Below are positions 45,141-46,915 of a stretch of 46,915 nucleotides of DNA, in pieces. The position numbers and the translations under genes were made by a program. A model generated the notes under the pieces. It had not been told where the DNA came from. It was given only the letters and a program-made list of their open reading frames with translations, and searched no databases. This DNA is from Candidatus Endobugula sertula (lineage in GTDB: Bacteria > Pseudomonadota > Gammaproteobacteria > Pseudomonadales > Cellvibrionaceae), in the NCBI GenBank assembly GCA_001723645.1, contig MDLC01000024.1:1-46915 (forward strand). Reading direction: 5' to 3'. Position 1 is the first letter of the stretch; each line of letters opens with the position of its first letter.

Positions 45141-46850
45141 TCAATGAATAACTTTTTGTAAATGCTGTTCTGTACTGTCAAAAGCTAGTTTAAGGTGATC
45201 AATGATATGTTCGGGTAATATGACTTTATCTTGTTCTTTTTCTATCTGTATTTTTGTTTCTTTCTCTAATCTTAATGCTATATCGGATAGGTCCATAGCT
45301 CCAATAGTAGCGGATGTAGATTTGATTGTGTGAGCTATATAATGTATCTCATTGATATTTTTATTTCTGTAAGCACTATCTAGCTTGCTAAACATAATGT
45401 TGAAGTCTTCAATAAAGTGTTTAATGCTATGTTCAAATTTATCCCCCATAATGTGTTTATAGCTTTTAAGTACATCTGGATCAAAACTATTCTTCACTGT
45501 TTCTTCTTCTACTTTATGTACTTTGATTATAGTGGGTTTTAAAAACTTACCTAACATGCTCTTTAACACATTTTTTTTAAGAGGCTTTGCAATGAAATCA
45601 TCTATTCCACCGTCTAGACAAGCTTTCTTATCGCTAGCCATTGCATTCGCCGTTAGTGCAACGATAGGGCAGTACTTAATGGTATTGTTTTGCTCTAATT
45701 TTCTGATTTCTTGTGTGGCCTCAATGCCACCCATAATAGGCATCATACAATCCATAAAGATAAGGTCAAATTTTATTTTCTGCACAGCCTCTATAGCCTC
45801 TACACCATTTTTGGCGATAGTCACTAATAGGCCTAAATCGTTTAACATCTCTTCAGCCATGGCAGCATTAATTCGATTATCTTCAACTAATAAGACTTTA
45901 TAGTTACTAAACATTATCTTTTCTTGATGGCATTCAGTGTCAACAAAATCAGGTAACCATTTAGCTATCGTTCTGAGCAATTCATTTTTACGTATAGGTT
46001 TAGTTAAATAATCACTCATTCCTGACTCAAGGCAGCGCTCCCGATCATCTTTCGTTGCATTTCCCGTTAAGGCGATAATAGGAGCATCGGAATTGTTTTT
46101 TTCCGTAATAGTTCGACTAGCCTCAAATCCATCCATTTCAGGCATCATACAATCCATAAGAATTAGATCAAATGCTGTTTCGTTGGTTCGACTGACAGCT
46201 TGTTTCCCATTCGTAACAACATCGACAATACAACCTGCAGTTTCTAGAATCTCTATTGCTAGCCCTTGGTTGACTCGATTATCTTCTGCTAACAATATTG
46301 AAGGCTTTTTAAAGTGGAGTGCACTATCTCCTAGCGAACCGGTCTTCCTTGAAGGGAAGTCATCTACAGTGATAAAGATATTGTTATTCCCTTCCATAAT
46401 GTTATCCCAGACGAAAGATACCATTTCTTCTAACTCTCCAAACTTTAATGGCTTGGTTAAATACCCATTGAACCCAGCGTCTTTGAAGCAATTGGTGTAG
46501 CTAGTTCGGGTAGAAGAAGTCAGCATGATTAATACTGTATCACGAATGCTTTCGGTCGTTTTTATAGTTTTGGCTAAAATATCACCATTGATGTGTGGCA
46601 TTAAGTAATCAATCACTGAGATGTCAAATGGTTTCTTTCCTGTTACGGCGTTCTCTAATAATGTGATGACATTAGAGGAGTGTTGCTCAAATACACATTC
46701 TACACCAAGCGATTCTAAATGTTGTTTTGCTAACTCACCATTAAGTTGGATATCATCAACAATTAAACAGCGTAAACCTTTTAAGTTATTGATTTTTTTA
46801 AATGGGTTGGGAGAAGGGGCGTCTTTTTCTAAGGCTAATGCATATTCCAC
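45141..46850 (-). CDS. Triple-receiver and HPt protein, probably a hybrid kinase that has lost its kinase part
   Basis: The 569-residue frame has three receiver domains in a row: Asp81 (VIDYLMPHINGD), Asp233 (LMDCMMPEMDGF) and Asp367 (FMDCMMPIMGGI), each with its Lys (LTKP, LTKP, IAKP). An HPt domain follows with His507 in YIAHTIKSTSAT. There is no HisKA or HATPase, although such tails belong to hybrid kinases. The frame opens at GTG 46850, inside a repeat block that matches an IS end, with an in-frame stop shortly upstream at about 46885. The natural start is therefore probably lost; what remains may be dead or act as a phosphate sink. Receiver three and HPt resemble those of the convergent kinase, so the two may be paralogues. 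Confidence 0.8.
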   Translation of the reverse strand: MEYALALEKDAPSPNPFKKINNLKGLRCLIVDDIQLNGELAKQHLESLGVECVFEQHSSNVITLLENAVTGKKPFDISVIDYLMPHINGDILAKTIKTTESIRDTVLIMLTSSTRTSYTNCFKDAGFNGYLTKPLKFGELEEMVSFVWDNIMEGNNNIFITVDDFPSRKTGSLGDSALHFKKPSILLAEDNRVNQGLAIEILETAGCIVDVVTNGKQAVSRTNETAFDLILMDCMMPEMDGFEASRTITEKNNSDAPIIALTGNATKDDRERCLESGMSDYLTKPIRKNELLRTIAKWLPDFVDTECHQEKIMFSNYKVLLVEDNRINAAMAEEMLNDLGLLVTIAKNGVEAIEAVQKIKFDLIFMDCMMPIMGGIEATQEIRKLEQNNTIKYCPIVALTANAMASDKKACLDGGIDDFIAKPLKKNVLKSMLGKFLKPTIIKVHKVEEETVKNSFDPDVLKSYKHIMGDKFEHSIKHFIEDFNIMFSKLDSAYRNKNINEIHYIAHTIKSTSATIGAMDLSDIALRLEKETKIQIEKEQDKVILPEHIIDHLKLAFDSTEQHLQKVIH

Positions 46851-46915
46851 TCCAAGATGAACACCTTCTCCAATTGAAAATGATCACCCCCTGCGATTAA
46901 ACGTGATCAGTCTCT
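46850..46915 (-). repeat. IS21-like terminal repeat at the right window edge
   Basis: Read on the minus strand, GATCA boxes at about 46909 and 46886 are 23 bp apart and share the surrounding bases (GTTTAATCG, GGTGATCAT, TTCA) with the left window edge. A third box-like stretch (TTCATCTTGGAGTGGAATA) reaches into the start of the triple-receiver frame. Identity as an IS21-type end is inferred. Confidence 0.45.

Overview
The window looks like a contig from a moderately AT-rich gammaproteobacterium. RpoD, ArgS, GcvT/GcvP and an aryl polyene (APE) cluster of the Escherichia/Vibrio type all point that way; genus cannot be told from the sequence alone. The genome seems to be shedding genes: there are remnants of IS630, IS5/IS4-like and IS21-type elements, a decayed ubiA, a broken NERD-helicase gene, and several genes interrupted by a single frameshift. 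The same IS21-like terminal repeat appears at both window ends, pointing inward, as expected if an assembly stopped at copies of one insertion sequence.

Layout. 1-0.7 kb: IS end, then a tRNA-Ile(CAU) gene on the minus strand split after its anticodon by a 269-nt group I intron. 0.9-2.7 kb: rpoD (-). 3.4-5.2 kb: broken NERD/UvrD-type helicase. 5.3-7.1 kb: argS (-). 7.2-7.4 kb: IS630 remnant. 7.8-11.8 kb: gcvT-gcvP (no gcvH between them), then a LysR regulator. 12.7-14.2 kb: transposase remnant and a SAM methyltransferase behind a palindromic promoter-like site. 14.3-16.6 kb: two convergent genes for secreted paralogues of an unrecognised repeat family; one is intact with two units, the other has one unit and a frameshift in an A9 run. 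16.9-32.4 kb: one long minus-strand APE operon in the order apeC-D-E-F-G-HI-J(split in two)-ammonia lyase-K-L-M-N-O-P-Q-R, with a frameshift in a T9 run of apeR. 32.65-33.2 kb: decayed ubiA abutting an IstA fragment. 33.4-45.0 kb: a plus-strand operon-like block holding a very acidic repetitive protein, two consecutive type I secretion ABC transporters with degenerate ATPase motifs, an HlyD adaptor, a receiver-HATPase protein, a free HPt protein and a hybrid histidine kinase. 45.1-46.85 kb: a convergent receiver-receiver-receiver-HPt protein that appears to be a hybrid kinase beheaded by the IS21-type end.

How the genes work together. The APE operon should make an aryl-capped polyene on ACPs: ligase loading, ketosynthase/chain-length factor, ketoreductase and dehydratases, then acyl- and glycosyl-transfer and export by LolA/MMPL/lipoprotein parts. 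The 33-45 kb block is the best candidate for something undescribed: a dedicated secretion machine for an Asp-rich, low-complexity protein, physically linked to a multi-step phosphorelay. No TolC-type outer-membrane gene is present in the window, so export would rely on one encoded elsewhere.
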